A program made the translations under genes and the position numbers. Of a stretch of DNA of 64,000 nucleotides, positions 1 to 11,618 are shown piece after piece. The notes under the pieces were generated by a model. That model worked only from the letters and a program-made list of their open reading frames with translations. It searched no databases and was not told where the DNA came from. Position 1 is the first letter of the stretch, and each line of letters starts with the position of its first letter. Origin of the DNA: Lineus longissimus (lineage: Eukaryota > Nemertea > Pilidiophora > Heteronemertea > Lineidae); assembly GCF_910592395.1 (NCBI RefSeq), contig NC_088320.1:14384501-14448500 (forward strand). The letters run 5' to 3'.

Positions 1-1477
1 ACTAGCCAATCCAGACAGAATTTGTACTTGAAGACATGCCTCCATTCATAAATGTGGCTATGCAGTATTGTAATCGTGGATTTGGGCATGGCCAACGGAC
101 TGGTCGTTTAAAACCGAGAATTAAGTATATGGATTTCTTGCCCCCATGCAAATATTTCTCAAAAGATAATTTTCATAGGATGTCAATATTTTATTTGCAT
201 TCATCCCAAATTGGTCTTATGAGTACATAACTACAATGAGATGTACCTACATCATAAAGTATCATCTCATGAAATGTAAATACTACAGTTTTGTCAAGAT
301 TTTAACAATACCCTATTTGTTTTTTTTGTACTGCAAAATCAGTCAGGAGTCCTTGTGACCTACTACATGTAGCCACAAGAAGGCAGTCGGGTCAACTTCT
401 GGCTAATTTCACAGGTGGTGTCGTTGGAAATTCATCGACCAGACTACCACCACAAGTATTGCCCTTCTCGGTTTGTTGAAGAACTAGACAGCCAGATAAA
501 ATAGAGCTTATGTCCAGTTTCCTGGTTCTCTTGGGTCAAGTGCCATGTCAGTACAGTTTTGACCGGATAATCAAGCATTTGGCCGGATAATTAGGAAAAT
601 CCCTTTCGAGTTCAGTCTGACAAAAACTCAGAGGCATTCCCATCAGTTAACAAATGCCACTCATGAAAACAAGCAATTTCCTCATAGGCAACACACTGGC
701 GTCCACATCAACTGACACGAGTTGCAAGTGATGACAGTCTCCTCAAAAGGTACACCTTTCTTGAGATGTCAACATCAACTAACTAAACCAGGTGATGAAG
801 ACGGGTCTCCTCCATTGCTTCTTGGATATGTTTCTCATTCAAATCGTGCCAATTAAAACACCTTATTACCCAGTACCAAGTGTGTTACCCCAGTACCAAC
901 TACGGTATTCTTCACTTGCCAATTTAGGTGGCATATAGCACCTACTGATAGCTATAGCATATTTAGAGGCAATGTAGCTGCCTGGCACCACCCAAATCTG
1001 GCAACTGAAGTCATAGTCACAACCATGACAGTGTCTGGCAACGTTAAGTTGAAACATGTACATGAGCGATTATCAAACAAAGCTGATGAACTTTCTTTGA
1101 ACAAGCAACCACATTTGTATGTAATCTACACCCAAAATCAAAGTCTCATTCCCCTGAAGACCAAAGAGCAAGATACACCCCTAGTTTTGGTGAACTATTT
1201 TCACTCTAATAAGCTCTTGGCCAAGAGGCATTAAAATTGTTTTTGTTGAAATCGTGAGCTTTTTCAATTTAAGTCCGTTAGTCACAGGCGAGGGTTAATG
1301 AATGTCATGTAATTTCTATAAACTGACATCACCACGTGATAACAATTACAATGTACGCCTTGGACGATTTCCATGAGCATGTGACCCTAATCAGGCCTTT
1401 CATAACGGAATCTGTATATTCAATAATTTGCTTGTTAGACAAGTTGGTCGTGGTAGCCGGATAAGTCATACTATGCA
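1..1477. other. No recognised gene
   Basis: AT-rich sequence with only short scattered ORFs (under 70 codons). I see no conserved motif, splice-bounded module or terminal repeat here. Confidence 0.4.
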
Positions 1478-1640
1478 GTATATATTAAGCATAGTATATC
1501 ATACTGGTAATTAATCTCTACCTAGAGTGACACAGACTGCAAGAATTGGGCTTGTTTATTCACATCAGGTTATGTAATAATCAGCAGTCACCCATATCCT
1601 CAACTCTAGATTAGTAATAGGGAGGGCGACTGATCAATGG
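1478..1640 (+). repeat. Dispersed repeat, copy 1 (SINE-like length)
   Basis: This stretch matches, in reverse orientation, 60000-60195 and in part 60487-60600. Shared landmarks are TAATTAATCTCTACC, GACACAGACTGCA, GGTTATGTAATAATCA and CCCATATCCTCAACTC in the same order. Length (about 160-190 bp) and lack of coding capacity suggest a SINE or short non-autonomous element; I see no clear tRNA promoter boxes. Confidence 0.6.
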
Positions 1641-2248
1641 AACACAATCATTGCCATTGTTCGGGTTTGAGGAATTAGGCTCACATTCCGGTCGGGAACA
1701 ATGGACGATCTTGAGGGAAAATAACATATCAACCGAATCGGTATCAAGGGCTCCAGAAACGTAATGAACGAGGGTTGTTACACTCATCATCAATTGAAAA
1801 CCTTATTAGGAAAGCAAAGACCGACGGGAAGGACCGCGCACTGACGACATGCTGCCCAAATACTGCCATTAATCTGCAATCTGTAACGGCCAGTTGATCG
1901 TACAAAACTAAACACGATCGCATCATCGCAAAAATACTCTCATAAAAAACAATCATTTTCATATCAATAATGATGATTTGTATTCATAACGAGGGCAGTT
2001 TACAGATAGAATAAACATCGAGAAGCATCATTCGGGTTGGAATGTTTGTTTTACTTTCTTGAATGCTCTGATAAATCGTGTGTTTGCAGCGCAAGCGAAA
2101 CCACAAAAAAAACGTACACGGGACAGAACACGACTTTCAGAACGGGAAATTAAAAGATCGCTACTCGGTCAATTTTGACACTAGAGACGCTGTTTTTGCT
2201 CATTTGCATAATAAGGACGGCGTAGCTTAGCTCGTTTCAGAATTGAAT

Positions 2249-2671
2249 TCAGTGTCCCTTTGAAAGATATTTTGAAAGTAAAGCTGATAGCATTCTGGAG
2301 GGGGTGGGGTATATGATACCAATGTGGCCTTTACCTATGACAGGCCTTTCCATCCAGATGTACAATCCGACTTTGTTCAATTTTGAAACCTCCATATTCT
2401 CTTTGTGTGATGAATACATGATACAAATACGTCGTGTTTTGGTTGCAACACTAAAACCAATCACCCTTCTTCCCTGACACAGCGAACTAGAACACTGTAG
2501 TATAGATCTTGTTAAGATTACCTCCTCCGTGATCAGACGGCTTACCCAGTGAACACGCTCGAAGATTTTCCTCGAATTGATCATTTGAGTGAAAAATAAA
2601 GAGATCGTGGCGGTCTTCAAGAACGCACTGGCCACTGTCAGAACGACCCAGTTGGCCACTTCATGAGCCAT
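2249..2671 (-). CDS. Member of an unknown multicopy ORF family (FERVHW family)
   Basis: Open frame of about 140 codons from the Met at 2671 (MAHEVANWVV...). It shares an ordered motif set with ORFs at 49741-50163 and 51961-53270: MAHxV near the start, FERVHW, LITEEV, a TRSILQC-like strand, GRRVIGFSV and LYIWMER. A hydrophobic stretch follows the start and could be a membrane segment or a signal anchor. Motif conservation across three diverged copies supports a real protein-coding ancestor, but I recognise no named domain. Strand alternation resembles a beta-rich (propeller-like) fold; that is inference. The frame is open up to the Met at 2701, but the family alignment favours 2671 as start. 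It may be a gene, an exon or a transposon-carried fragment. Confidence 0.45.
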   Translation of the reverse strand: MAHEVANWVVLTVASAFLKTATISLFFTQMINSRKIFERVHWVSRLITEEVILTRSILQCSSSLCQGRRVIGFSVATKTRRICIMYSSHKENMEVSKLNKVGLYIWMERPVIGKGHIGIIYPTPSRMLSALLSKYLSKGH

Positions 2672-3163
2672 GTTCTGCCTTAGAAAAACGGGTCTGGACA
2701 CCCGTCAGATCAGGCTACTGGCAAATATTTTAGTCCGAGATCTTCGTGTTTCGTACTTTTGAGATACACTGGGTTTTTGCGCCCCTGTGACCCACTCCAC
2801 GGACCGAATGGAAGAGGTCCATCGAGTTGTTATTGTTGCTTGAGAACATGAAAAAAAGAAGATATTTTTGAATGAGAAGTCCCAGTGAAATGCAGCCTTC
2901 CGTTGGCTGTTTGAAGAGAAAGAAGGTGCCACCAAGGAAATAAATACACACTTAACTATTCGACAACCTCTCGGATGTGCATACTTGTGTTGGCTGAAAA
3001 ACCCGAAACTGAAAAATCTTGCATCTTACCACGGGCAGATGCGTTATCGTATACATTGTTGTCACGAGGTACATTTTACTCACGGACTTTCGTGTCCTTG
3101 GTTCTTTACAGGGTTTTCTCAAGATAGGGTGGTACTCTTTGACATCAAGAAGTTTTGCCAGTG

Positions 3164-3300
3164 CGCGATACAAGGTAGGGTGGCCAGCATTCAAGGTAGT
3201 GTGGTCCTATAGAAACCCTTTACAAATTTCAAGAGCAAGGTAGGGTGGCTGCTTCCAAGGTAGAGTGGTAAGCTGCCAAGGTAGGGTGGGCCGCCTTGTC
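3164..3300 (+). repeat. Short irregular tandem repeat, core AAGGTAGGGTGG
   Basis: Five or six copies of AAGGTAG(G/A)GTGG separated by short variable spacers. A similar motif (TACCCTATTTTACCCTAC) occurs once at about 35470 in the other orientation. No coding function is evident. Confidence 0.55.
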
Positions 3301-4343
3301 AAAAGGCCTTGTAGAGAAAACTGTCACCTTTACCTTCATTGTTCATGATGTTTACACTAAATGCACTGTGCATTTTATCAGGTGCCATGATGGAGACACA
3401 AAAAAAGGTTCGGTTCGATTATTTCCCTGGGCCCTTGTGTCGTACATCTTTATTCCTGCCTCGAAAACATAGATCCACGACGGAATAATCTGTCAAACGA
3501 AACTGTTAGAAAACCTTCCTCTATATGTTTCATTTATTCCTCAACTCGTATTGTTTACGGCTTTTGTTAAATAGAAACGATGATGATCGATTTGAATGCA
3601 ATGATATAAAAATCATTACGATTTTTTTCGATACTTCGACTTTTGATGTTTGGTATTATTTGATACTTTTCAAAGCATACTGTACATTTGATACACCTAT
3701 TGGTGTACTGGAAGTAAACGTTATAACATAGTGTAAGCAAAATCTTAATTCCTTTAAGGATCTATAATTATATTATGGCAACGTCAGTTTTGGCTACTTT
3801 GCAAAAATATTCCTTCATTTGGACAGGCTTAAACTTCTCCAGACCCCCTCCCCCTCACCCCCACACCACACGCACGCACACACCCAGACAGATGGAGAGC
3901 CCTTTTGCACCATCCCCAACCCCCAAAAATGTTAAACGAAACTGTTCAAATAAAAAAGGTCAGTTTAGAAATATCATGAAAATATGATTTTTCCAAAACA
4001 CCATTTCCATGCGCTAATAACTTAATTACTTGCTCTTTTCTTCAAAGGCCTTTTTCAAACACTCATTCATTCAAAACGTTTGTACACGTAGGCAAATATG
4101 AGATCATTTTTCTATACGTTCCAGCGTACGCATACGCATACTGGACCACCCGTTGTTAGGTGTGCACGAAAGAATTTCCGCGCAACGGGAATTCTCTTGT
4201 TATCCTCAAAGCAGTATCACGCACACCGTATTCTAGAATAGTTTCGAAAGAAGAATGCGTACTCACAAGATTTGAATAATATAACCGGTTTTGGGCTGCT
4301 GAGTTTTTCCTTTAACACTTAAAGGTAAAATAAGGCGAGTGCA

Positions 4344-5510
4344 ATGCGATTGCTGCAGTGGGTGAATGAAATTAACAAGCTTAAACTACCCGCCAAGGGA
4401 GCTCAACCACCTTCTGGGATCATTCATCATATCATGCAGCTTAAAAAGCCTGATGGTAACAAGTATATGAGCCCGACACTTTTACCAGCTATGTTAGAGG
4501 AATTGACTGCCATCTTAAAAACAAGGGTTATCCAGTGACAATAATTGAATTTGCAGAATTCAAATTAGCCAGAGATGTACATGTACTTACATCATCTAGA
4601 AAGGAACTAAAATGTAATGGCCTGGGCGACAAACCCAACAAGGCAGATGCGTTGTAATCGAAAAATGAGCAGCAACTGGCATGCAGTCCTCCGGACAATT
4701 AGGTGTACATAATGGGTATTCACTGCAGAACATGATCTGGTACTACACGACAAAATTAATGGGATTTCGGGGGAGGGATGAGGCACGTCAATTTCAGTGG
4801 GGGGGGGGGGGGGGTTGGTACTCAAGAGGGACAGCCAGGGAATGAACTTCCATGGGTATCGAAGAGAAGTACAAAGACGAGAGATGGCAATAACAGGCAC
4901 TACAGGTTATTTAATCCCAAAATAATTCCAAATCAAAGAGACCCAAGCAGGTGTCCAGTGGCTTGGTATAAGAAGTTCCAGAGTGAGAGGCTTGAAAGCA
5001 TGATGACACACTCATCACCATTCTTTCTCGCAGTAAATTATAATGCCAAAGCAACTTCCAGGTGGTTCTGCACCATGGCTTTGGGCGCCAACAGCCTTGG
5101 CAAAATGCTTTCTCGAATGGCCAACAACGCTGGCCTGAAGGGTAAGAAACTTACAAACCATTCAGTCCGCAAAACTTGCACCGAGCTTTTAAATAGTGGT
5201 GTGGCGCCTTCGGTATTACATCATCTCACAGGCCACAAAAATGTACAGAGCATTAGTAATTATGCTGTCTGTGGCGAATGTTGACGCACAGAAAAAACTA
5301 TGTAACATCATGTCAGGCGCTAAAGAAAACCTGGTACAAAACACTGTCAAGCAGTCAAGTCCCCAACAGCCAACACAGAGTGAAGGAGAATGGGTAACGA
5401 TCCACGGTTATTCGCAGAGAGTAAGTCAGTTGCAACATTCATCCCATCTGGAAGAAGACATGCGACCTCAAGCTTGGGTTCTGCTGTGGAGTTTAAACTT
5501 TAACATTGAT
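4344..5510 (+). pseudogene. Crypton-like tyrosine recombinase, frameshifted
   Basis: Tyrosine recombinase relic of the Crypton / DUF3504 type (the family that gave rise to domains in ZMYM and KCTD1-like proteins). The catalytic set is readable in two frames: the first Arg in a GFRGRDEARQFQWG segment (about 4770), then NHSVRKTC (His-x-x-Arg, about 5160) and LTGHKNVQSISNYA (His and the Tyr nucleophile, about 5225-5262). The upstream LKKPDGNKYMSPTLL segment matches the N-terminal helical part. At least three frame changes are visible: near 4520, at a run of G at 4799-4814, and near 5268 just after the Tyr. The G run could be a sequencing slip, but the other breaks suggest decay. No terminal repeats are expected for Cryptons and none were seen. 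Confidence 0.75.
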
Positions 5511-5939
5511 GAATCGTTTCAATTAATGTGTTCGATACAATCATATCAAAGATAGGGTATATAACTTAGAAGTTCCTCTTTTCTTGCAATCTGTGGTAGG
5601 ATTCATGTTGGCAGAGAGGCTGCACTAATTATTCCGATATTTTGATATTAAGTTTTATACTCTTAGTTGAGCCAAAGATATGTGGATAAACATGATAAAC
5701 ATTCAAGTACTCTATGATTTACCAATATTGACAATATCGAGTAACGTCATCCGCCACCGAGGTTGATTGGGGGCTTCCTCGATTAAGCAACAAGGAACAA
5801 CCGATATCAAAAGCCAGACGTCACAGTGTAGATCCATGGCTCTTGGCAGCGCCTTGCTACTGCATCGGTCTACATGGAGTTGATTGTCTCAAGGTCTAAC
5901 TCGGGTCACATCAGAGTCAAAATCAGAATAGCGTGATAA

Positions 5940-6062
5940 TTCTGTCAGATTTTGAAAATTTCCTTTTTTTGTGCAATTTGTTGATGGAAACTACTTAATG
6001 TAGAATTGGAGGTGACTGGGCAGCCGGCAGCTTGGTGATATTGCCCTTATAATAATGGTTAA
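5940..6062 (-). repeat. Dispersed repeat, partial copy (shared with 8640 and 29508)
   Basis: Read on the minus strand this contains the ordered landmarks GGGCAATAT, AGCTG(C/T)CGGCTGCCCAGT, AGTAGTTTCCATCA and ATTGCACAAAAAA. The same landmarks occur on the plus strand at 8655-8750 and 29530-29610. Only the first 120 bp of the longer family is present here. Confidence 0.65.
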
Positions 6063-6253
6063 AGACATAATCTCCTGAAAATTTCCCAGCCCTAGTTAAG
6101 CACACCTGTGCTTAGAACATTCATTCATGAATCATAATCCATCACGGTTTTCTTAATAAAACATCGGTATTACTATAAAAAAAGCACTTTAATCAGCCTT
6201 ATTTCGACCCGCCGCAAAACACGAATGTCGCCGTCTTAATTGGGTCACAGTAT

Positions 6254-6261
6254 TATAAATA
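6254..6261 (+). promoter_or_regulatory. Possible TATA box
   Basis: TATAAATA lies about 95 bp upstream of the ATG of the acidic ORF at 6354, with a TGACGTAG element just after it. Spacing allows a short 5' leader. Support is sequence-only. Confidence 0.35.
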
Positions 6262-6353
6262 GCTGTGACGTAGGCTAAGGAACCTGCTAAGGCGACCTAC
6301 TTATATGTAAACACAGAAAGCACACGTCAGTACACGCTAGTAAACACAACGCG

Positions 6354-6590
6354 ATGGATAGCAGCAGCGATTCTTCAGATTTCTTTGATTATTCATCGGA
6401 TAGTGACGATGGAAACGTTTTCCAAGAAGAAAACGATGAAGGAGCTGGTCCTGGTGGCTTCAATAATTACGAATTCGCCGGGGCAGAGCTGTACAGGTTC
6501 GAGCCTGATGCTCCTGTGCCAGCACTGCTGTGCGACACTACGAGATTCTGTACTGTTTGCGGCATCCCAGGACCGTCAGATATGCATTGA
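6354..6590 (+). CDS. Acidic Ser/Asp-rich ORF, possible first exon
   Basis: 78-codon frame starting MDSSSDSSDFFDYSSDSDDG, continuing with an acidic patch, a YRFEP motif and a CxxCG pair near the C terminus. The N-terminal style and YRFEP recall invertebrate proteins often labelled P2X7-like; this is memory of family style, not a match I can verify. A TATA-like box and a short leader lie upstream. It faces the THAP exon at 6602-6861, so the two frames converge and nearly abut. It may be a complete small protein, a first exon with an unrecognised donor, or part of a transposon. Confidence 0.4.
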   Translation: MDSSSDSSDFFDYSSDSDDGNVFQEENDEGAGPGGFNNYEFAGAELYRFEPDAPVPALLCDTTRFCTVCGIPGPSDMH

Positions 6591-6601
6591 ATAATAGTTA
6601 C

Positions 6602-6861
6602 CTTTCAACTCGATATCCTGACTCAGCAGTGGGGTCATACTTTCGAATGTTAGTAATAATATATTGGTCCGACGTGAAGTGGGCAGAGCACAGTACAGTA
6701 GACGACTTCACATTTGCAGCGGAGAAGTCCTTCCTCTTAAAACTAACGAAACGAAACCATTTCGCACATAAGGCCTCATCGGTAGGGAACCGATGGACCT
6801 TTATATTGTCCTTCACACTGGGTGTGTTACCGCAGCCGCCAGCAGCGCACCTATTTGGCAT
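6602..6861 (-). CDS. THAP zinc-finger domain, first exon
   Basis: From the Met at 6861 the frame begins MPNRCAAGGCGN and continues with FPTDEALCAKWFRFV and STVLCSAHFTSDQYI. This fits the THAP C2CH zinc-coordinating pattern (C-x4-C ... C-x2-H), with the conserved Pro after the basic/hydrophobic core and a Trp in the middle. THAP domains bind DNA and occur in host transcription factors and in P-element-type transposases. The frame reaches a good splice donor (GTTGAAAG|GTAACT) at 6601/6602, so this is most likely exon 1 of a longer minus-strand gene. No downstream exon was identified between 5570 and 6600, so the gene may be truncated. Confidence 0.8.
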
Positions 6862-7204
6862 AATTCCTTCGTAAATATGAAAAAAGCCACTACACGTAAA
6901 CACGCTGAATGTACACACAGAGCGGGACTTCCCCAGAAGCCGGGTTCCTCAGCCTACGTCATCATCCGGGCACTTGCCGGAATCTCCTAATGGCGCGAAC
7001 TCAAAGTGTTTTTAGCAGATGATAGTTTCAGCTATTACACTTTCATCGATTACTCGGTAAATAATCGACCATTTTCTGAAATATTTCGCCCACGTGCTCT
7101 TAGACTCACTACCTTGACGGAGAAATCAGCTGAATTTTCAGGAGATTATGTCTTTAATCCTTCATTTTGGTCCTCTCTTGTTGCCATGAGCAACAGAGCA
7201 TGCA

Positions 7205-7275
7205 GGCTCAGGCTACGATGTCACTGATGACGTCACAAGGATGCCATGACGTCATCATGATGTCATGACGTCGGG
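7205..7275. promoter_or_regulatory. Cluster of CRE-like TGACGTCA palindromes
   Basis: About 60 bp contain repeated TGATGACGTCA, ATGACGTCAT and ATGTCATGACGTC steps. TGACGTCA is the consensus for CREB/ATF factors. The cluster may be a short degenerate tandem repeat rather than a control region; the nearest gene start is the THAP exon about 340 bp away (minus). Confidence 0.35.
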
Positions 7276-7702
7276 TCAACAATCAAAGCTGTCAGACAGT
7301 CCCTGAATGATCTATATATATTATATATTAGAAATAAAGTAAAAAAACAAACCCTTCGGCGACAGAGATTCACTTGGTTGTATAGTTAGATATTACTCCG
7401 GTTGTGACCCCGACAACACTGGTATTTAGTTGCCTGCTTTCTGTGGCGACGAATCATCAAGGTCAATGGTTTTGTGTGATATTGGGAGATTCAGAAAGTA
7501 CTGTCGATTAGTTATGCCCTAGATCAGGCAATGGTGGCTTAGGAGAGTTGCGCATGTAGTACAAGTCCTTCCCCTCTCAGAATTGAAAGAGCAGGTCTAG
7601 AGATGGCCAGAAAAACGCATTATTTGCACTTATCGATTCCAAATTATTTCTCTGGCAGCGGCCTCGTACTGTAACAACCTGGTGTGTGTGCTCGATCTGT
7701 TA

Positions 7703-7851
7703 CTATAGATCCATGCACTTGATTGGGAACAACGTTTACATAACGTGGTGTTGATCGTCGTCACGTCACCATGCATTTTGACATTAGTGTAACGTGACGT
7801 GATGCGAAGTCTTCGTAAACGTTGTCCCCAATCAAGTGCATCGATCTATAG
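7703..7851. repeat. Foldback element, 37-bp arms
   Basis: Arms at 7703-7739 and 7815-7851 are inverted copies (CTATAGATC...GTTTAC) with three mismatches or fewer, and the loop is 75 nt. The loop contains a second smaller inverted pair (GTCACGTCAC / GTGACGTGA). No transposase and no clear target duplication. Confidence 0.75.
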
Positions 7852-8639
7852 GTTGGAAATAGGAGAGCGATTGTGCTCAAATGTATATGTAAGCGCACGT
7901 ATCGGATGGAGTTCACGCATATTCCATACCAAAGATACCGCTTTGAATGGACCGATTCCGTGTCCATGGGACTCCATACAAACATGCTTAATAAACACAT
8001 GCCAAAAGTCGAGAGAGGAACGCGAACCCCGTAAATATGGAAATATGAATTTTAACCTAAAAGGAGCCAGAGTCTTGAAAAGGTAAATGCCGAGCTTAGC
8101 CGAAAGCTGCACATCGTTACCGGACCAGCCTTCGTGCTAATACCAGGTAACGAATCAACGGCCGACAGGTATCATTGAACGCATCATCACTATGATTCTC
8201 CGTTCAAGCCTCTTGGCTACATAAATAGGTTGCGGGTAATTCTACTTCGCATCCATGCACAATATAATAATATACAGTTGGTCAGGAATAATGGCTAAGC
8301 CTACCAACTAACAGTTCAGTGCAATTGGAGTTTTTAGCGTCATGCCGTCCTGACTGTTTGTATGCACGTCAACACGGATTACAGCGGGAGAATAAAAGCG
8401 GGAGAATTGACCGGGCGGCAAATACTGCATTAGATTGGTCCTAACTGCAAGTTTGAGCCGGCGTCACTCATGTGAGTGATCTCACAGGGTCTTTACCAAT
8501 TGCTTTCCAGCTATATCAACTCTGGGAATAACTGTCTTTGGACAAAGGCGTGGGAGGGGAAACAACAAGCAGGTGTAGCCTTGTAACCCAGCCGGGCTCA
8601 CACTGGGTGTTTTTTGCTCACATCTCAGTGACCCCTTTG

Positions 8640-9005
8640 ATCTTTAAAGTACCATGGGCATTATTAAGGGCAATATTACCAAGCTGTCGGCTGCCCAGTC
8701 AATGCTATTCTACATAAGTAGTTCCCACAAACAAATTGCACAAAAAATGAAACATGAAAAAAATATAATTGAATTATCGCGCTTTTCCAATGTTGACTGC
8801 GATTTGACCAGAGCTAGCTCTCCGTGCATTGACCCTTTCAACGTGGAACGATGCACTAGTAAGGCGTTTCCCTGAGTTGGGATATACCCTGTGACGTCTT
8901 GGGGAGGATATGGATTTTTTTCGACGTCTCGCCTATGGCGCTTGATTACCCCGCTACTGCGACGATCAAAGGAAATGACGTTGCGTCTTTAATAGCGGGG
9001 TGTCA
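8640..9005 (+). repeat. Dispersed repeat, long copy (pair with 29508-29871)
   Basis: About 360 bp colinear with 29508-29871: shared CTGTCGGCTGCCCAGT, ATTGCACAAAAAA, GGAACGATGCACTAGTAAGG, ACCCTGTGACGTCT and GATTACCCCGC blocks in order. No coding potential is conserved between the copies. Probably a non-autonomous element of unknown class. Confidence 0.7.
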
Positions 9006-9393
9006 AAGATACTAGAAGTGGTATTTTCATGGTTCTCCAGAAAAAATTCGGAAATTCACGTATAAATCAGGGCAAACTTAGATAAATCGTTTATTACTCG
9101 GAAAAAGCCTCCTACTTAAGGAGAACTGTCATCCCGGGTTCTCTCGTGGGTTTCCTGGCCAAGGAACAATTACTTATGTCACTATGTTCCACCTTGTTAC
9201 ATATGACACATCTTTAATCGAGCGGGTTAATGCTCACTGTTACATGCAACACCCATGGAACAGAAGGTAATATAAAGTTCCCATGTTAAAAAATAAGATA
9301 ACATTTGTATAGGGTTGTCAGTGAAGATCTTATTCTTGAAGGCATGTACATGTACAATCATTAAGAGTCTTGTAAGATTCTTAGTTAATAATA

Positions 9394-9774
9394 GCGAGTT
9401 TCCGCAAATGTAACGAGTATGAATTACGAATTACGAACTTATAATTACACAGGAACTTGCGTTCCAATTGACAGTCAGCTTTATCTGGTGTGATAGAGTG
9501 AATGCTTTCGTCAAGTTCCGGTCGTATTGAAAAGCGGACATTGCGACAATCAAGAGTAGTCAGTAACGACTAGAACAGTTTGTCACCACGAATTCAAAAA
9601 TCGCTGCGACTAAGAAATTACAGTGAAGTGGTGAAATAACTTTGGATCCCGAGTGACTCTTCTAAGGGTACGACGCTGATCAGCTAAGAAACCAATGAAC
9701 TTGTGGTCTCTTTCTCGGATAAATAGCAATTCGTGACTCGTAATTTGTAATTCGTGAGATTTGAGGAAACTCGC
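9394..9774. mobile_element. MITE with GCGAGTTTCC TIRs and TA target site
   Basis: 381-bp element with inverted ends GCGAGTTTCCGCAAAT / GCGAGTTTCCTCAAAT, flanked by TA at 9392-9393 and 9775-9776. The subterminal sequence is rich in ATTACGAATTACGA, also inverted at the other end. TA duplication and small size suggest a non-autonomous Tc1/mariner-type MITE. Confidence 0.75.
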
Positions 9775-10349
9775 TAGTGTCATTAGGTGAATATTGGTTT
9801 ACTTTAAAATGTTTTGAACACAGGTACTAAAGTGAAATGCATTATACTGAACAAATGAAATATCTCTGGCCATAACGATTTTAAAAACCACAACAAATAA
9901 ATACATGTATTTTGAAAAATAACATACTGGAGAACTGAAAGTTTGCCAATGACAAACGATGGACATATTCGCGGCAGAATATTTTCGCGAGACATAGAAT
10001 TAAACAAAATAACAAAATTAACAAAATTAAAACTGTCTATTTTGACATAAAGATCTTTGTGTAGGGGGCTCTAGTGTAAATGTCATCGATATAATACACT
10101 CAATTTCATTTGTTAACACTGTCGAATGAATAGGCTTATGGCACTCGAGATGAGCCTTAATTAGGCAAAAGTAAATAGTTGTTGGAGAGGTGTGTTTGTT
10201 AGGTGTAATTATGATACGTGCTAATTGCGCTCGGTATACACATGATTTTTTGTCACCTTTATCATCGTATGGTTTACTAAGCTGAAATCGACATGGGGCC
10301 AAGCTAACAGCAAGAGATTTCGCGAAAATATTCTGCACGCGAATTTTTC

Positions 10350-11160
10350 CAGTCTACAGTAATTCTTCGTGAGTAATATATTAAATGAATGACCTCTTGT
10401 CCGAAACAATTAATCTTCGACCTGTGTATGTGACTCACGAATACCGGGTGATTCTTAATAATGATTGTGAATGTTGGGTAAATGGTTGAGTTTGGAGGGT
10501 CAATATACATGTTGGACTGCTGTTGAGTGCCCATTTGAGACACCACATTCGTCTTATGATATAACGCCTCGGCCTCAGTAAATGACAAGGAGCAGGTTGG
10601 TCAATCGGCATTAGAGACAAACGCCAGCGTTAGTTCGACTAAGCGTTATCTTACAGAAAATTTAATTTACAGTAAAATAAGAATTAAATGCATCGTTACA
10701 TCTAACGACGATTGAGCAACCTGGCCCGGGACAACATATACCCTAACAAATATGGTTCTATTTTAGGTTTTATAAACAATTGAGGCAAATCTATAGAATT
10801 TAGTTAATTTTTCAAATTCGATTCTTTTTACAGAAAATTACATCAAATGCATCCATTTATACAGTACTTAAACTATCATAATGTATTTCTAATTCAAAGC
10901 TTTGATATATCTTATAATAGGGAATACAGACAAATTTATATTATTCATAGTAAGAAATCCAACATCAGTCTGATCTATGTCAGTAAACCAGCCGCCTGAC
11001 TTCGCTTCGAAACCTATCCTGTTACATAACATGTAAACAACATAGTTACTTTGCTATATGTCTTGACTGGGTGCTTCAATTTTGATCAAACTTGATTTAA
11101 TGTGGAGCTTTAAGTCCAGTCTTTGAGGATTTGTACATGTCATGCAATCATAAAAGTAGG
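10350..11160. other. No recognised feature
   Basis: AT-rich sequence without convincing ORFs. A weak inverted pair around GCAGAATATTTTCGCGA (9972 and 10320) lies to its left and may mark another decayed foldback element. Confidence 0.3.
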
Positions 11161-11167
11161 AGTCATG

Positions 11168-11618
11168 GCCTTTAATGTACGCTTCTCCGGCCCTGCACAC
11201 AAACCCCCGAGACATTCGCCCTTATTTGGTGAAGTAGCCGCAGAATTAAGCAAGCCCAATCAGAGAGTCGCTTACATTTGAGTCTAGGAATTTCAAAACG
11301 ATATCCAAACTCGCATCTATTCTCCGGCGCAGTGGATAGTAGAGATAGTAGTCCTATGCTATGCTTGAATGTTATCGCTGCTTTGGAGAATGATCCGCAT
11401 TTGATCATGCCGACAACGAGAGGCAGTGACTCCTTCTTAGAGATCTGAGTGCGGTTTTGATTCATACAAATCATAGAAATACAGTACTAGAACCGAGGTT
11501 GATAGTTTAATCTCGGTGCTGACTTAAAGATGACGTACGCCTGTACTTCACCAAGTGAGGGCGAATGTCTCAAGGATTTTAGTGCAAGGCCGGAGAAACG
11601 AACATTAACCCCTGATTT
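11168..11618. repeat. Inverted-repeat element
   Basis: About 75 bp at 11168-11246 is an inverted, diverged copy of 11535-11616: shared TCTCCGGCC, GAGACATTCGCCCT and TGGTGAAGTA blocks in mirrored order. The 290-bp centre has no coding signal. Likely a non-autonomous TIR or foldback element. Confidence 0.65.

Larger units (their letters stand above)
6266..6961. repeat. Short inverted repeats bracketing two facing ORFs
   Basis: TGACGTAGGCTAAGGAACC at 6266-6284 is repeated in inverse at 6943-6961 (one mismatch in 19). The arms lie just upstream of two facing reading frames, the acidic ORF (plus) and the THAP exon (minus). They could be the inner part of terminal inverted repeats of a small element or a shared promoter motif (contains the CRE-like TGACGTA). 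No target duplication was recognised. Confidence 0.4.

Noticed and set aside
10304-10588. Overlapping minus ORFs of 90-103 codons
   Set aside because: Unrelated frames of the same AT-rich DNA; none shows a motif.
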